The notes under the pieces were generated by a model. The model ran no database searches. It had not been told where the DNA came from and worked only from the letters and a program-made list of their open reading frames with translations. The position numbers were made by a program, and so were the translations under genes. From Aphrocallistes beatrix (lineage: Eukaryota > Porifera > Hexactinellida > Sceptrulophora > Aphrocallistidae): 64,000 nt of DNA. Of the stretch, positions 42,701-56,400 are shown one piece after another. Within the stretch, counting starts at the first letter, position 1, and each line of letters starts with the position of its first letter. The stretch is taken from positions 3,119,148-3,183,147 of the forward strand of contig OY725499.1 of the NCBI GenBank assembly GCA_963281255.1, read 5' to 3'.

Positions 42701-45700
42701 ATGGTTAATGAAGTTGAATCGATATTCACCTATCAATCACCCTTTGATCATTCTTTCTATTCCAACCCTAATTTCACTCCTTTATTCGAGATACCTGAAT
42801 TGGAAAATATAGATCCTGAAGTTAGAGAGTTATGTGGCAGTTCGTTCTCCTGTCTCTATGATGCTACCACCACAGGAATGCTTTCATTTGCCAATGACAC
42901 AATGCAATTCATTTCTCTATTCGGAGATGTAGTTAATAATTCAGAAAGTATCGTAAGCTGTGGACGTCCTGATTCTGTTGAGAATGGGAGGATAAATGGA
43001 TCAGTGTTTTTTGTAGGAAATCAAGTGAATGTGATTTGTAACTCAGGCTATCAATTGAATGGCTCAGCTGAGTTAGTGTGCACTGAGAACGGAGAATGGT
43101 TCCCAGTTACATCTTCATGTGCAGAAGCCATGCCTCTTGGACCAGGTAACTTATTTTAATCATTTTCATTGCTATATTCACTATTACTTACTTATATGCT
43201 CTGCTTTTATTTTTTCAATATACAGTATAACATTTCTCAAACCCGACTCAGGGCATTCTATATACATAGAAGCTATGCCCGACTATATTCCATATATTGC
43301 TATATTCTACTGTAATTATAGGTAATACTATTATACACAACACTACATTAATAGCATTATCACAATATTAAAATTCATAGATCAAACATCGTGCTGTATT
43401 GGACCTCGTGGAGTAAGAGGGCCAGTTGGACCCGGAGGATTTCAGGTATGTAAACACTTTACAACATTTGCAATACAGTATTAGTGTTAATGTGACCTGA
43501 GGAAGTGAACATGAACGAGTTCGTATTTCATAGTAATGAAGAACTTGAAATGACGTAAAATGAACTCTATTGAGCACACTGTTGTTTCAGTGTCAATGTT
43601 GAGGAAAAATGAGGTTTTGGTCGTAGCTGACCTGTCCCTGTATATTTAGGGTGCAAATGGAGATAACGGATTACCAGGAGCATGCCTTGCATTCGAGGTG
43701 AGTTTGTTAGACTATTCAAACTGTACGTAATACCAAGAGTATAGGTAGTGATAGTTTCAATACTATAAACTGGAGAAAATAAAACGCTCCAGTAGGGATT
43801 TACTTGCTACTTACTACCTTTATATTTTTTTGGAGGAAAATAAAAGGTAGTAAGTAAATATTCTGGATGGCGAGCAAAAAAAAGTAGCAAGTAAATTTCT
43901 CGGACACCTTGATGAAATGGACATGGTTAAATTAAGAAAATTATGATTCTGAAATGCTCAAATATTTCTGCAAATCGCTCGATGCACCCTCGTTTCGGTC
44001 TTATAGCATGATCAATAATTTCTTCTCCTCACACCAACTAAATTCCGGTCAAAAATAAGTAGCAAGTAAAAAAGTAGTGAGTGAGTAAAACTAAATCTAA
44101 AATGGAGGAAACAATAAAGTAGCAAGTAAACGGTTGGCAAAAAAATCCTACAACTTTTTTTTGCCAGTTCTGGAATCCCTGCGCTCCATAGAGAGGGTCT
44201 ACTTCATACTTGCTTTCGGGAAACGTTTGAATTTCACACAATTAACTTCCTTTTCCCTGTATAGGAATGTTTCTCCTACAATTCGGCCTCTCCTAAGGTA
44301 GGCTACATTGGTTAAGAAATATACTAATTCTGTTGTACTTGACCTCAAACATAATGCAGGGAAGTCCTGGATCTAGAGGTCAGAAAGGAGAAAGAGGAGC
44401 TGATGGTGCACCTGTAAGTTATTCAAACAATTGATTTATTCAAATAATTTATTTACACAGGCACACCTCGCTTGCTTGCGTTGCTCAGGTGACATAATGT
44501 AGACAATGTTTATATTTGCGTCAATATTAATGTAAAACTGGAAAGGTTTTACATTTTCGTCCGACAATCGGATATACACGAGAGTCAAGGCACACAAACA
44601 CTCAGAACAATTATATTTTAATAGTATAGATTTTCAATTCTATTTTTAGGGGTCAGATGGAATAAAGGGGGAAATGGGAGACCCAGGAAATAAGGTTGGT
44701 GGAAAGTGTTTATTAAAGTTATACAGCACATTGATAATATCCTATCAATTTAGGGGCTAACTGGCTTTAAAGGTTTAAAAGGTGAAAAGGGCACTGGTGG
44801 ATCTACAGTAAGTTGCTTCAGAGTTATTAAGTGTGTCTGATGATAATATTATAATTCTACATTTACTACTGTAAACATTGGTATTTGGTGGTTCCAAGCC
44901 CATCTCAAGGCAAAGTATAAATTCAAAGTTGGCTTGTCTAGGGAGATAAAGGGGAAGATGGACTGAAAGGAGGTCAAGGAGATATCGTAAGTGTCATTGC
45001 AGGTTTAAATGATTATTCATCTACATTGATGAATTGCCTCATCTAACCATGTAGGGTCTTGATGGAAATAAAGGAACGATTGGGACACAAGGCTCAAAGG
45101 TTTGCACATTTAAATTAAATAATATTTATACCAGCTTTTTTCGTGCTTTTTTTGTTTTCAGAATTTTGACCCAGGTTCAAATCTATTTAAGGAATATATG
45201 ATCAAAATTCGGTACCATTTGGTTTAATAGAAATTCCAGGAGCGAACAGATGGACGTACGGACGTCCCACGCCGACCATGACATAAGCATATCCTATACT
45301 AGGAGCTAGGAATTAATACTATTCCAAATAGGGGCTGCGTGGTGGAGTGGGTGTTTGCAGATCTGATGATTGCAGAGGGGAGAAGGTGTGTTATCGTAGG
45401 TATCTAATCTCCGTGAATAGATTTATCCAATTATTTATATTCTCTGCTAGGGATCTCAAGGAGCAACTGGATCGGGAGGGTTAAAAGGAGAGCAAGTGAG
45501 ACTCTAGTAACATTTTATAACTTATGTTCATTTATTTAGAAAAATATTAGAAGATATTCTGTCCGTTATTGGTATTATTTAAATCGTATTTGCTTAGGGT
45601 GCAAAGGGGAGCAATGGAGAAACTGGATCAACTGGTTCAAAAGTAGGTTTTTGTATGTGATTGGAAACGAACTGATTTCATTATAATCCATGTTATAGGG

Positions 45701-47720
45701 TGAAAAGGGGAGTAAAGGAGATGATGGAGATGATGGTCCGCAGGTGAATTGTTAATTTTAATATTTTCTATATTCGCCTACACTGGCTGCACACAATAAT
45801 TAATTGCTCGTTAATTGTACTGTTAGGGAGAGGAGGGAGAATCTGGAGAAGCTATTGAAAAGGTGAGTTTCTATGCTAACATATGTTTGTTTGTGTTAGT
45901 TTATTTTTGTATATACTTGTACCAGTACATATGTGCACATACAACAAGATTCCGCTCGCTCATTTAAACTGAGAATTTGAATTGCTACCCATATATGAAT
46001 CCGATACTCAAATTATTTACGTTTCAAATAGAGAATATTCGTTGATGAGAAATGCTCTCCAAGTGGATCACTATTTTTCGATCCATCGACTAAGATGTTG
46101 TACTACTGTGAGGGAGGAAGATACACAGTGAGTTTTACTACATTTTAGAGATATTCTTTGAGCTGATTTTAACAATTTTCACTCACTCTAATTTAGTGTA
46201 TATCAAGTAATGGGAGCTGTCAAGTTCTGGAAGGTAGTTAGGATGCTTACAACACTCTTGATAATTTATTAAAATCAGAGTTAACCTAGGAATGTTGCTA
46301 ACTTATGTAACTCATTTTTAACAGAGGAGCCAACTATAAATTGAACACCCCAATTTTTATTTGTGATATTTTGATTAATATACATTCTGTATCAGTATTT
46401 CTATGCTAAACAAACCAGAAACAAGTATATTAGCCTCGAATTTATATTTCCTTCTTAGAATGCGTCTGTACTGCATCCTCCAGAGGTGGAATACCATGCG
46501 GAGAATTTACTAGAAACTCAGTTAGTGAAGCTTGTGGCAGGAATGTGGCGGTGGATATCATCCTCGTGGTGGATGATACTGGCTCAATGGAACGCCAGCA
46601 AAACTGGCTCAGTCGCTACCTTCCCGAGTTAGAAAAGGCACTGACTGCTCGATGCATTGGAAACGAAACCGGCGCTCCCAACCTTTATCAGATGATCGCA
46701 TATGGGGCTAAGGATTTCCCTGCTGGAGTCGATCCAAATGGTCGTCCATACGCCGGTGGACGTGAACCACATTTCGTTACCAATGGTACAGAACTTGTGG
46801 ATCAATTTTCCCCACCAGTTTCCGACCCCACTTTCACCATCGACCAACTAACAGCAGTTGCAGCCAACCTGCAGAATATCGGGGGTTTTAGAATTCCAGG
46901 GATTGACGAGGTTGGATACGAAGCTTTGGAATTTGCTCTGCGCTATTCTGTTCTGAGAGAAAATACAGATGCAATCACTTATATACCCGTCATGATCTTG
47001 TTAACAAACGGAGATGCTGATGATTTCAGTTCGAGTAACTACACGAATCTCCTCGGAAAGTTCCGTAATATGACTAACATGGTACTCGCATTCGCACTTA
47101 ACCTGGGAAATTTTACATCTCGAGATGACTTACGTAACTTGTTCGGAGTAGCTAACAATTACGAAGGTGCGAACCTAGCTGCATGGTACATCCCGAGTAA
47201 CATATCTGACGCTAAGCTAGAGAATGTTCCATATGGAACTGTTTCGAGTGATGTATCAGCTCGAGTCACTCCCAACTCTGAATACCGTAACGTGGGCAGA
47301 GACTATATAAACCTACTCATGTGTTCAATGCGTTCTTCCGCCAGCTTCTGGGATCTAGACTTTGTAGTGAACGGAGATGCAGAGGATGTGAGAAGGTTCA
47401 CTGACGCGTTCATTCGCCAGAATTCTGAGGCGATAATAAACCGAGCCCAGCGTTTCTCCTGCAGGTTCTGCCATTGTTCGGCTTCTGCGAATGAGGTCTG
47501 TCTCCTCTTAGAAAATGAGCGATTGTGTCGTTGTCTACAGGATGACCCACCTACTGAATGCAACTGTGTACAATCTGAGCTGCAGACATTGGTACAGGCC
47601 GCTACTCAGACAATGACACCCTCTGATGGCCAAGTAGATACCATCCTGAATAGTTGTAATCTCGTTACCTCTATTCCATCTAGTGATGCTTGCATGGACT
47701 ACATCAATTATATCAATTGA
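39749..47720 (+). CDS. Gene A: secreted IgGFc-binding/AMOP/VWD/sushi/collagen/VWA protein
   Basis: Sixteen GT-AG exons: 39749-43145, 43381-43445, 43650-43697, 44265-44297, 44360-44413, 44650-44694, 44754-44807, 44942-44986, 45055-45099, 45451-45495, 45598-45642, 45699-45743, 45827-45862, 46032-46127, 46197-46233, 46459-47720. They encode 1,783 residues. Exon 1 holds a signal peptide (1-22), an IgGFc-binding-like region (about 135-455), an IPT-like fold (462-542), AMOP (668-800, CPC and QQCCY motifs), VWD (803-960, GDPHFLTLDG and GNFNSD) and sushi (1069-1126, four Cys). Exons 2-13 give about 54 Gly-X-Y triplets with one interruption. Exons 14-15 carry a short Cys motif (CSPSGSLFF...YYCEGG). 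Exon 16 is a hemicentin-like VWA with DDTGSM and LTNGDADD, then a Cys-rich tail. Probably an adhesive matrix protein. It has a near-identical twin, B. Confidence 0.9.
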
Positions 47721-48159
47721 TGGTTGTCCTCTACGATACCCTCGCTACTGTTACATGTTACGTATATATACTGCTGTAGTTTATTGCTCTGATTGATACT
47801 TTCATTCTACATTTTATATTTGTGCATATGTCAAGGGAGTTTGTGTAAATATATGTGCTATTTTCAAATTACGTATTTGTTATTTTGTTGATTTCATTGA
47901 GAATAATTTCAGTAGTTACCTTGAAGTATTAATGATTAATAACTACAGTGTAATGCAGTCTCATTCAAAGAATTGCTATTGAGAAAGTAAATAAATTTTG
48001 TTTTGTGTTTTTTGCAGATGTTTGAAAGTTTTGCTTAGATATTTGAATTTATCTGTAGACTTGCCATTTGACACATACGTACATGACAATTTTCATAATC
48101 ATAAAAATTTCGAATGCATTAGTATACTCGTAATCAATATTAGGTATCCATGAAGCTAG

Positions 48160-48219
48160 GGCCCATAGTGCGCCACAAAGTTCGCTAGTCGCGCTTGTTT
48201 TAATAATATTATAATCGAT
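48160..48219. repeat. Dispersed short repeat at the right border of unit A
   Basis: GGGCCCATAGTGCGCCACAA, then AGTTCGCTAGTCGCGCTTGT and an AATAATATTATAATCGAT tail. It is a diverged member of the GTGGACACAAAGTGTCC family, and homology between units A and B stops at its end. Confidence 0.6.
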
Positions 48220-48269
48220 CTCCCTGATATATTATGATAGGAACACTAAGCCTAGCAAACAACTAGCAG

Positions 48270-48560
48270 AAGGATAGTATTGGCACGCGATCTCTCCTCT
48301 AGTAAAACCAGATGGGTGAGAGGTAGAATCAAGCATGAAAGTGGGCCTATGTCCTACAGTATTGAGATGGAAGATGGTCGTACTATTCGAGACATGTGAA
48401 CCACATAAGACCGCAAACAGATCTGAGGGAAGCTCCTGTGGGGAACGATCACCAGGGCTATTATGACAGGCCCACATCGGATGACACCCCAATGTTGCTG
48501 GGACAAGAGCCTCTCGCAAATACCACAAACGGTGAAGTACCTCAACCGCGCCTTAATTAC
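48270..48560 (+). mobile_element. Fossil Ty3/Gypsy-type LTR retrotransposon fragment
   Basis: The sequence resembles the end of a Gypsy-type integrase, including a GPY/F-like module and the basic His-rich stretch that follows it in this family. Only this small piece remains; no LTRs or other parts are seen. It is broken by several lesions, lies next to the Tc1-like insertion, and is old. Confidence 0.6.
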
Positions 48561-48593
48561 ATAGTTGAGCATTTACTACTACTACTATATATA

Positions 48594-49927
48594 CAGGGTG
48601 TCCCAAAATTATTGTCGTATTCGTTAGGATTATTTTAAAATAGGTAAAGTGTCAGATGTAACCCATTATTTGCCAATATATCCTCCATTCAATTGGAGAC
48701 ACTTAGTAATACGACCTGGCATCCCGGCAATTAAATTTTCCAGGATCGAGGGATCAATATCTCTCCAGGCAATTTTAAGATTTTCTGACAACTGCTTGAG
48801 ATTAGTTGAGGGCGACATCTCATTCAGCTTCTCCTGCAAAATACTCCATAGATGTTCTATTGGATTCAAATCCGGTGAGTTGCCAGGCCATTCCCCTTTG
48901 GCCCAGAAAGCGGGCATGTTGTTACTTTACCATTACTGTGCGCGATTAGGTGTGTGCTGGAGCACCGTCTTGCATGAAAATGGCGTGTGACATGTTTGGG
49001 AGTAATTTCATGGTCAGAATATCCCGTCTTCATAGAACGGGACTTCGCAGATCGACAGGATTTCTCCAACACCTCTTCCACATAGTATTGAGAGGTTACC
49101 ATTTGTTTAGGAGGGACGAAATGCAATTCTGAGAGAGCACGGCAGCTCATAATTGCCCAGACCATGACTTTAGGGTTTTTTTAATAATTTCACGAGGTGG
49201 AACTTTAGAGCTGTCAGGTGGACCAAACTCTATCATTTTGGACTGAACTAGGATGGAAGAGTTCGTATGGCGATTCATCACTCCACAAGACTCGTTTCCA
49301 TTACTCTACACCCCAATTTTTCCTTTCATTACAAAAGTCCAGGCGATTTTCCCTGTTTTGGCGTCAATTTGGGAATCTTTGGTCTTTTATAGGCAGTCGC
49401 TCTTAGAGTTTCCTTCAAATAGCGATGAACAGTAGATTTAGAGATATCATGACCCTTATGCTTCAGTCTAGTCGCAATTTTTTTCTAGTTGATTGACGAA
49501 TTTTCCCAAGAGATTTGGAGATTACAATTTTGCTACCCTTGTTACTGTTGCTGGACGCCCAGCCCCAGGCTTATGTCCGAGATCTTCTCCCCGTCGGAAT
49601 CGTGCCCACCAACGCTGAATCGTTCTGAGAGGTTTCTCACAACTCTTGGCAACATCTTTCTGCACCATCCCACCGATTATAATTAAGTTAACATGCCGAT
49701 GGCTCTGTTACGAAGTGATTCTGGTGAATTTTTACATCCATAGTGAATTAATCAAACTTCGATGATGAAATCTTCAATATGGATAAATTCACTCTACCAT
49801 ATTACAAGGTTCAATATAAAATCAATCGTCAATTAATACAAGTACGTATCCGAGGAAAAGTAAGTGAACTGAAAGTAAACTCGGAATACAATAAGCTAAA
49901 ATACGACAATAATTTTGGGACACCCTG
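48594..49927 (-). mobile_element. Full-length but degenerate Tc1-like transposon
   Basis: The 1,334-bp element has perfect inverted ends of at least 28 bp, beginning CAGGGTGTCCCAAAATTATT, flanked by TA at 48592-48593 and 49928-49929. The transposase lies on the minus strand: ATG near 49742 (MDVKIH), helix-turn-helix pieces with VQKDVAK and RTIQRWWARFRRGEDLGHK, the catalytic MQDGAPAHT near 48960, and an open C-terminal part (48917-48666) with WPGNSPDLNPIEHLWSIL, where the catalytic Glu is kept. At least three frame changes or stops break the reading frame. It belongs to the same family as 35462-36418. Confidence 0.92.
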
Positions 49928-50482
49928 TATATAGTTACATATTTAGTCTTTTGGCTATGGCTCCACTAAGTTCTGAGCTCAGACCAAAACGTCGACTCAT
50001 CATGGAATTATGACGTCATTGTCACCTTTTTTATAATTAGAAATTTCAGTTTTTCGACCATAACTCAATATTCATTAAATTCTTTCATAAATTGCAATAC
50101 TTATGTTTTTACATATAGGGAAGACGAAAAACTTGAGTAAATTAAGTTTTGAGTTCCTTTCCTTTGTGAAAACTGGAACTGAAACCAACTCCCGAAGCAA
50201 ACCTGTCTATTTTGGAAACTTTTATTTTTGGGTATTTTACTGTTTATATTCATAATTCATTGTATAAAAAATTCATTTGGTTTCCATATGTTCTCTTTGA
50301 GTTATTCACATTTTTGTACCTGTAAACGCTTTCTATATATAACTCAAACATTTTGAAAATGCTTTTATGTCTTCCTCTATAATATCACTCATTCTTACAA
50401 CATTCTACAATTGATATGTGCATACTCTCCAGTAATTATTTTTCAGTTAGTGTAAAAATAAAGATTTGATGCCGAAATTATT

Positions 50483-53400
50483 ATGATCCGATCATACATC
50501 TGGACAACGCTCTTGTTTATAATATCCCTGCAAGAGATGCTCACAGAAGAAAATATGTCAAATAATTGCAAAACTAATGTTAGAGGTAAACATTTCATAA
50601 TTGCATTTCCGGACAACCTTGGAACTTTGAAATCCACAACACAACTCCATGCATTTATTGTCTCCTTTAACGACAGGATCACAGAGGTTAAAATCACTAG
50701 TCAATATTTATTAACGAGCAATACCCATTTTACCAAAACTGTGATGGTTCAACCTTGGAGTTTTGAACGTTTCATCATACCGAAAGAGTTGGAAATAATA
50801 GGAACAGAAAAAAGTTTAAAATCTATTGAACTAAAGTCAGATTTTGAGATATCTGTGTATTCGATTCACATGGAAACCCACTCAACAGATGGTTATTTGG
50901 CAATCCCTACAGATAATTTCGGAACTCAATATGTCGTTGCAAGTTATAGAAGTGGTAGCAGTGATAGAGGTGGAACAGTCACAATTATTGGATCACAAGA
51001 TGATACATCCGTTACGATTCAATTGGCTTCTGAAATTACTTACGAAAACAAACAATATCTTCGAGGAGATATATTAAATCTCAATGTTTCAAGCTCTGAA
51101 GTAATCCAAATTTTCTCTCAAGGTAATGATCTAACTGGAAGTGTCATTATAAGTGAAAATCCGATTGGAGTTATAAGCGGTGAGTCATGTGCTAACACTC
51201 CTGATTCAGCTTGCGATGTCCTATTAGAGCAGAGCATACCAGTGAGTAGCTGGGGTACAAGACACTTCTACTCAACAACCGGGATACAGAGTGGCACATC
51301 TAGATACCGCATGGTAGCGTTCTTTAACGATACATCCTTCAATGTCAATAACAACAACATCATACTTAGATATGGAGAGTTCAGTGAATTTGATTTAGTT
51401 GGTAATGGACTTATTGTTACTTCGAAACCAGCTTCTCTCATCCAGATTTTATTACAAATTGATGGGTCTACAGTAGACCCATCAATTATCCAGGTTCCTA
51501 CCGAGGATCAGTTTGCACTGTTCCTAGGATTCACTACACCTACTCACTCTGGTGCGAATGTTGGTGGATTCATAAACTTTGTAAATATAATCGTAAAATC
51601 TAACGAAAGAGCCTCGTTAAGATTGAACGGAGATGAGATTAATAATACGAATGCAGCAATTCTACCGTATCTAGTTAGTGAGAACAAAATCACGGATTCG
51701 GATTATGACCTGCTTGTAGTTCAACTACCTAGAAAGGAAGGTTTATATTACATTACACAAGATTTGGACGACTACTCTCCGATGTCGGCAATCGTATACG
51801 GTTATGAAATAGCCGAATCATACGGCTATGCTGCAGGACTCTCACTGCCAAGCAATCAGAGACTACTCACCATTTTTCCTTTTTACACAAGACTGTTAGG
51901 AGGAGACGAACTGAATATACGACCACCTTGTCGACCTAATACATCAGGTTTTTTAACTATTGTGTGCCAATTTGGAGATTCTACTTTAAAGGGTAAATCA
52001 TCCGGAGAAGATATCACATGCGTCACTCCTCCATTGCTTGAAGTTGGATTCATGACAATTCATGTATCAATTGATAATGGAATGTCATTTCCTTATAATG
52101 GATTAATCTACGTGGCGGATGAAAATAGTTTGACACCTCATATCTCACAACTTGAAGAAGACATCGTACTCGATATCACAGCCAACAAAAATGAAGTACT
52201 AAAATGGGATCCAAACATTTTCAGTCAATCGGACATATTAAGTTTAGGAATTCAGTTAATCAGTGATCCATCTTCCAATTCAATTGAATGGAGTAGTATG
52301 ACTCTCATTGATGAAATAGAGAACTCGGGTGAAATTCGTTTTAACATGTCCGAAATTGCTTCTGGACAACAGTTAGAAGAATTACCAACTTCAGCTGGAA
52401 CATATGTCATAAAAATAGTAAAAGGTGAGCAAGACAAATTCATTACAACTAAAATGAAAATAATAAAAATAGTTAATGATAGCAGATTACAAGCTTGCTC
52501 TACAGCCGCACTGATCATGAACCAACCTGAAGACTTATTGCCTTGCCCGTGTACTACTGCGCAGGCAAGAAGCGATGCAAATTTTATCGAAGATGAATAC
52601 ACAACTTTGATAAATTTTTTTCACCCAGGATCAGACACTTGCTTCAGGTCTTCTCAGACAGCAAGTGGATCTGGTCAACAATGCTGTTACAAAGATGGTA
52701 ATATTAACCCGGACAAGTTGGGGGCTGGTACAGCTGATGCATTCAGTACAGATAAAAGCCCACCAAAACATTTCCAAAATGATCTCCTTCCCTGGTTACC
52801 ATGTTGCAAATTTTCTAACGACTGCGATGTATACCTCCAATACAGACCTTCTGATGATTGCAAGAACTACATTCCTCCGATACCTGCTCGGACTAATGGA
52901 GATCCTCATTTCTTAACTTTAGACGGTCTCGAGTACACTTTTAATGGAGCTGGAGAGTTCTTGTTAATTTCATCTCCACTAAATAATTTCACATTTCAAG
53001 CGAGAATGGAAATTTTCCAGAATACGCCGGCTTCTGTCTATACTGCATTCGTGATAAGAACTGGAAACTCTAGCAAGATACAGATTGAACGAAACAATCA
53101 AAATCAGATTCTACTCCACATTGAAGATCAAATGTTAGAAATTAAAGAAGGAATTTTATTGAATTTAATCGCGAGAGAATCCAAAATTCAGATTACGAAC
53201 GACTATTCTCAAGTGGTAGTTAGCTTCAGTCATGGCGTTTCTCTGAGAGTGTACATATACGCAACATCCATGTCGTTTTTACTTCAACTGGGAGATCAGT
53301 ATAGAAATAATGTGAGCGGACTTGTGGGGAACTTCAATAGCGATCCAAGCGATGATTTCATGTTACCAAATGGTGTGATAATTTCACAAAATTCCTCTCT

Positions 53401-56400
53401 TAGAGACATTCATTATAATTTCGGTCTTCATTGGATGGTTAACGAAGTTGAATCGATATTTACCTATCAATCACCGTTTGATCATTCTTTCTATTCCAAC
53501 CCTAATTTCACTCCTTTATTCGAGATACCTGAATTGGAAAATATAGATCCTGAAGTTAGAGAGTTATGTGGCAGTTCGTTCTCCTGTCTCTATGATGCTA
53601 CCACCACAGGAATGCTTTCATTTGCCAATGACACAATGCAATTCATTTCTCTATTCGGAGATGTAGTCAATAATTCAGAAAGTATCGTAAGCTGTGGACG
53701 TCCTGATTCTGTTGAGAATGGGAGGATAAATGGATCGGTGTTTTTTGTTGGAAATCAAGTGAATGTGATTTGTAACTCAGGCTATCAATTGAATGGCTCA
53801 GCTGAGTTAGTGTGCACTGAGAACGGAGAATGGTTCCCAGTTACATCTTCATGTGCAGAAATCATGCCTCTTGGACCAGGTAACTTATTTTAATCATTTT
53901 CATTGCTATATTCACTATTACTTACATATATGCTCTGCTTTTATTTTTTCAATATACAGTAAAACCTTTCTCAAACCCGACTATATTCCATATATTGCTA
54001 TATTCTACTGTAATTATAGGTAATACCATTATACACAACACTACATTAATAGCATTATCACAATATTAAAATTCATAGATCAAACATCGTGTTGTACTGG
54101 ACCTCGTGGAGTAAGAGGGCCAGTTGGACCCGGAGGATTTCAGGTATGTAAACACTTTACAACATTTGCAATACAGTATTAGTGTTAATGTGACCTGAGG
54201 AAGTGAACATGAACGAGTTCGTATTTCATAGTAATGAAGAACTTGAAATGACGTAAAATGAACTCTATTGAGCACACTGTTGTTTCAGTGTCAATGTTGA
54301 GGAAAAATGAGGTTTTGGTCGTAGCTGACCTGTCCCTGTATATTTAGGGTGCAAATGGAGATAACGGATTACCAGGAGCATGCCTTGCATTCGAGGTGAG
54401 TTTGTTAGACTATTCAAACTGTACGTAATACCAAGAGTATAGGTAGTGATAGTTTCAATACTATAAACTGGAGAAAATAAAACGCTCCAGTAGGGATTTA
54501 CTTGCTACTTACTACCTTTTTATTTTTTTGGAGGAAAATAAAAGGTAGTAAGTAAATATTCTGGATGGCGAGCAAAAAAAAGTAGCAAGTAAATTTCTCG
54601 GACACCTTGATGAAATGGACATGGTTAAATTAAGAAAATTATGATTCTGAAATGCTCAAATATTTCTGCAAATCGCTCGATGCACCCTCGTTTCGGTCTT
54701 ATAGCATGATCAATAATTTCTTCTCCTCACACCAACTAAATTCCGGTCAAAAATAAGTATCAAGTAAAAAAGTAGTGAGTGAGTAAAACTAAATCTAAAA
54801 TGGAGGAAACAATAAAGTAGCAAGTAAACGGTTGGCAAAAAAATCCTACAACTTTTTTTTGCCAGTTCTGGAATCCCTGCACTCCATAGAGAGGGTCTAC
54901 TTCATACTTGCTTTCGGGAAACGTTTGAATTTCACACAATTAACTTCCTTTTCCCTGTATAGGAATGTTTCTCCTACAATTCGGCCTCTCCTAAGGTAGG
55001 CTCCATTGGTTAAGAAATATACTAATTCTGTTGTACTTAACCTCAAACATAATGCAGGGAAGTCCTGGATCTAGAGGTCAGAAAGGAGAAAGAGGAGCTG
55101 ATGGTGCACCTGTAAGTTATTCAAACAATTGATTTATTCAAATAATTTATTTACACAGGCACACCTCGCTTGCTTGCGTTGCTCAGGTGACATAATGTAG
55201 ACAATGTTTATATTTGCGTCAATATTAATGTAAAACTGGAAAGGTTTTACATTTTCGTCCGACAATCGGATATACACGAACACGAGAGTCAAGGCACACA
55301 AACACTCAGAACAATTATATTTTAATAGTATAGATTTTCAATTCTATTTTTAGGGCTCAGATGGAATAAAGGGGGAAATGGGAGACCCAGGAAATAAGGT
55401 TGGTGGAAAGTGTTTATTAAAGTTATACAGCACATTGATAATATCCTATCAACTTAGGGGCTAACTGGCTTTAAAGGTTTAAAAGGTTTAAAAGGTGAAA
55501 AGGGCACTGGTGGATCTACAGTAAGTTGCTTCAGAGTTATTAAGTGTGTCTGATGATAATATTATAATTCTACATTTACTACTGTAAACATTGGTATTTG
55601 GTGGTTCCAAGCCCATCTCAATGCGAAGTATAAATTCAAAGTTGGCTTGTCTAGGGAGATAAAGGGGAAGATGGACTGAAAGGAGGTCAAGGAGATATCG
55701 TAAGTGTCATTGCAGGTTTAAATGATTGTTTATCTACATTGCTGAATTGCCTCATCTAACCATGTAGGGTCTTGATGGAAATAAAGGAACGATTGGGACA
55801 CAAGGCTCAAAGGTTTGCACATTTAAATTAAATAATGTTTATACCAGCTTTTTTCGTGCTTTTTTGTTTTCAGAATTTTGACCCAGGTTCAAATCTATTT
55901 AAGGAATATATGATCAAAATTCGGTACCATTTGGTCCAATAGAAAATCCAGGAGCGAACAGATGTAGGTATAGACGTCCCACGCCGATCATGACATAAGT
56001 ATCTCCTATACTAGGAGCTAGGAATTAATTAATATTCCAAATAGGGGCTGCGTGGTGGAGTGGGTGTTTGCAGATCTGATGATTGCAGAGGGGAGAAGGT
56101 GTGTTATCGTAGGTATCTAATCTCCGTGAATAGATTTATCCAATTATTTACATTCTCTGCTAGGGATCTCAAGGAGCAACTGGATCGGGAGGGTTAAAAG
56201 GAGAGCAAGTGAGACTCTAGTAACATTTTATAACTTATGTTCATTTATTTAGAAAATTATTAGAAGATATTCTGTCCATTATTGGTATTATTTAAATCGT
56301 ATTTGCTTAGGGTGCAAAGGGGAGCAATGGAGAAACTGGATCAACTGGTTCAAAAGTAGGTTCTCGTATGTGATTGGAAACGAACTGATTTCATTACTGA

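Larger units (their letters stand above)
39688..48219 (+). repeat. Tandem duplication unit A (8.5 kb)
   Basis: It runs from ATACTCTC (39688), about 60 bases before the gene A start, to AATAATATTATAATCGAT (ends 48219). It aligns with unit B (50422-59882) over all exons, introns and flanks, with small indels and one 954-bp transposon in B. The right border of both units falls at the end of the GTGGACACAAAGTGTCC-type short repeat. Confidence 0.93.
48220..50421. other. Spacer between units A and B, filled with transposon remains
   Basis: No host gene. It holds a fossil retrotransposon fragment (48270-48560) and a Tc1-like element (48594-49927). The last 490 bases (49930-50421) are AT-rich and unremarkable, and they lead into the start of unit B. 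Confidence 0.7.

Noticed and set aside
45165-45200. Possible tRNA-like T-arm (GGTTCAAATC) in an intron of gene A
   Set aside because: No matching A-box or cloverleaf around it.
46545-47720. Stand-alone VWA gene starting at 46545
   Set aside because: A 3' splice site at 46458 and a continuous phase-1 frame from exon 15 show it is the last exon of gene A; the same holds at 57257 in gene B.
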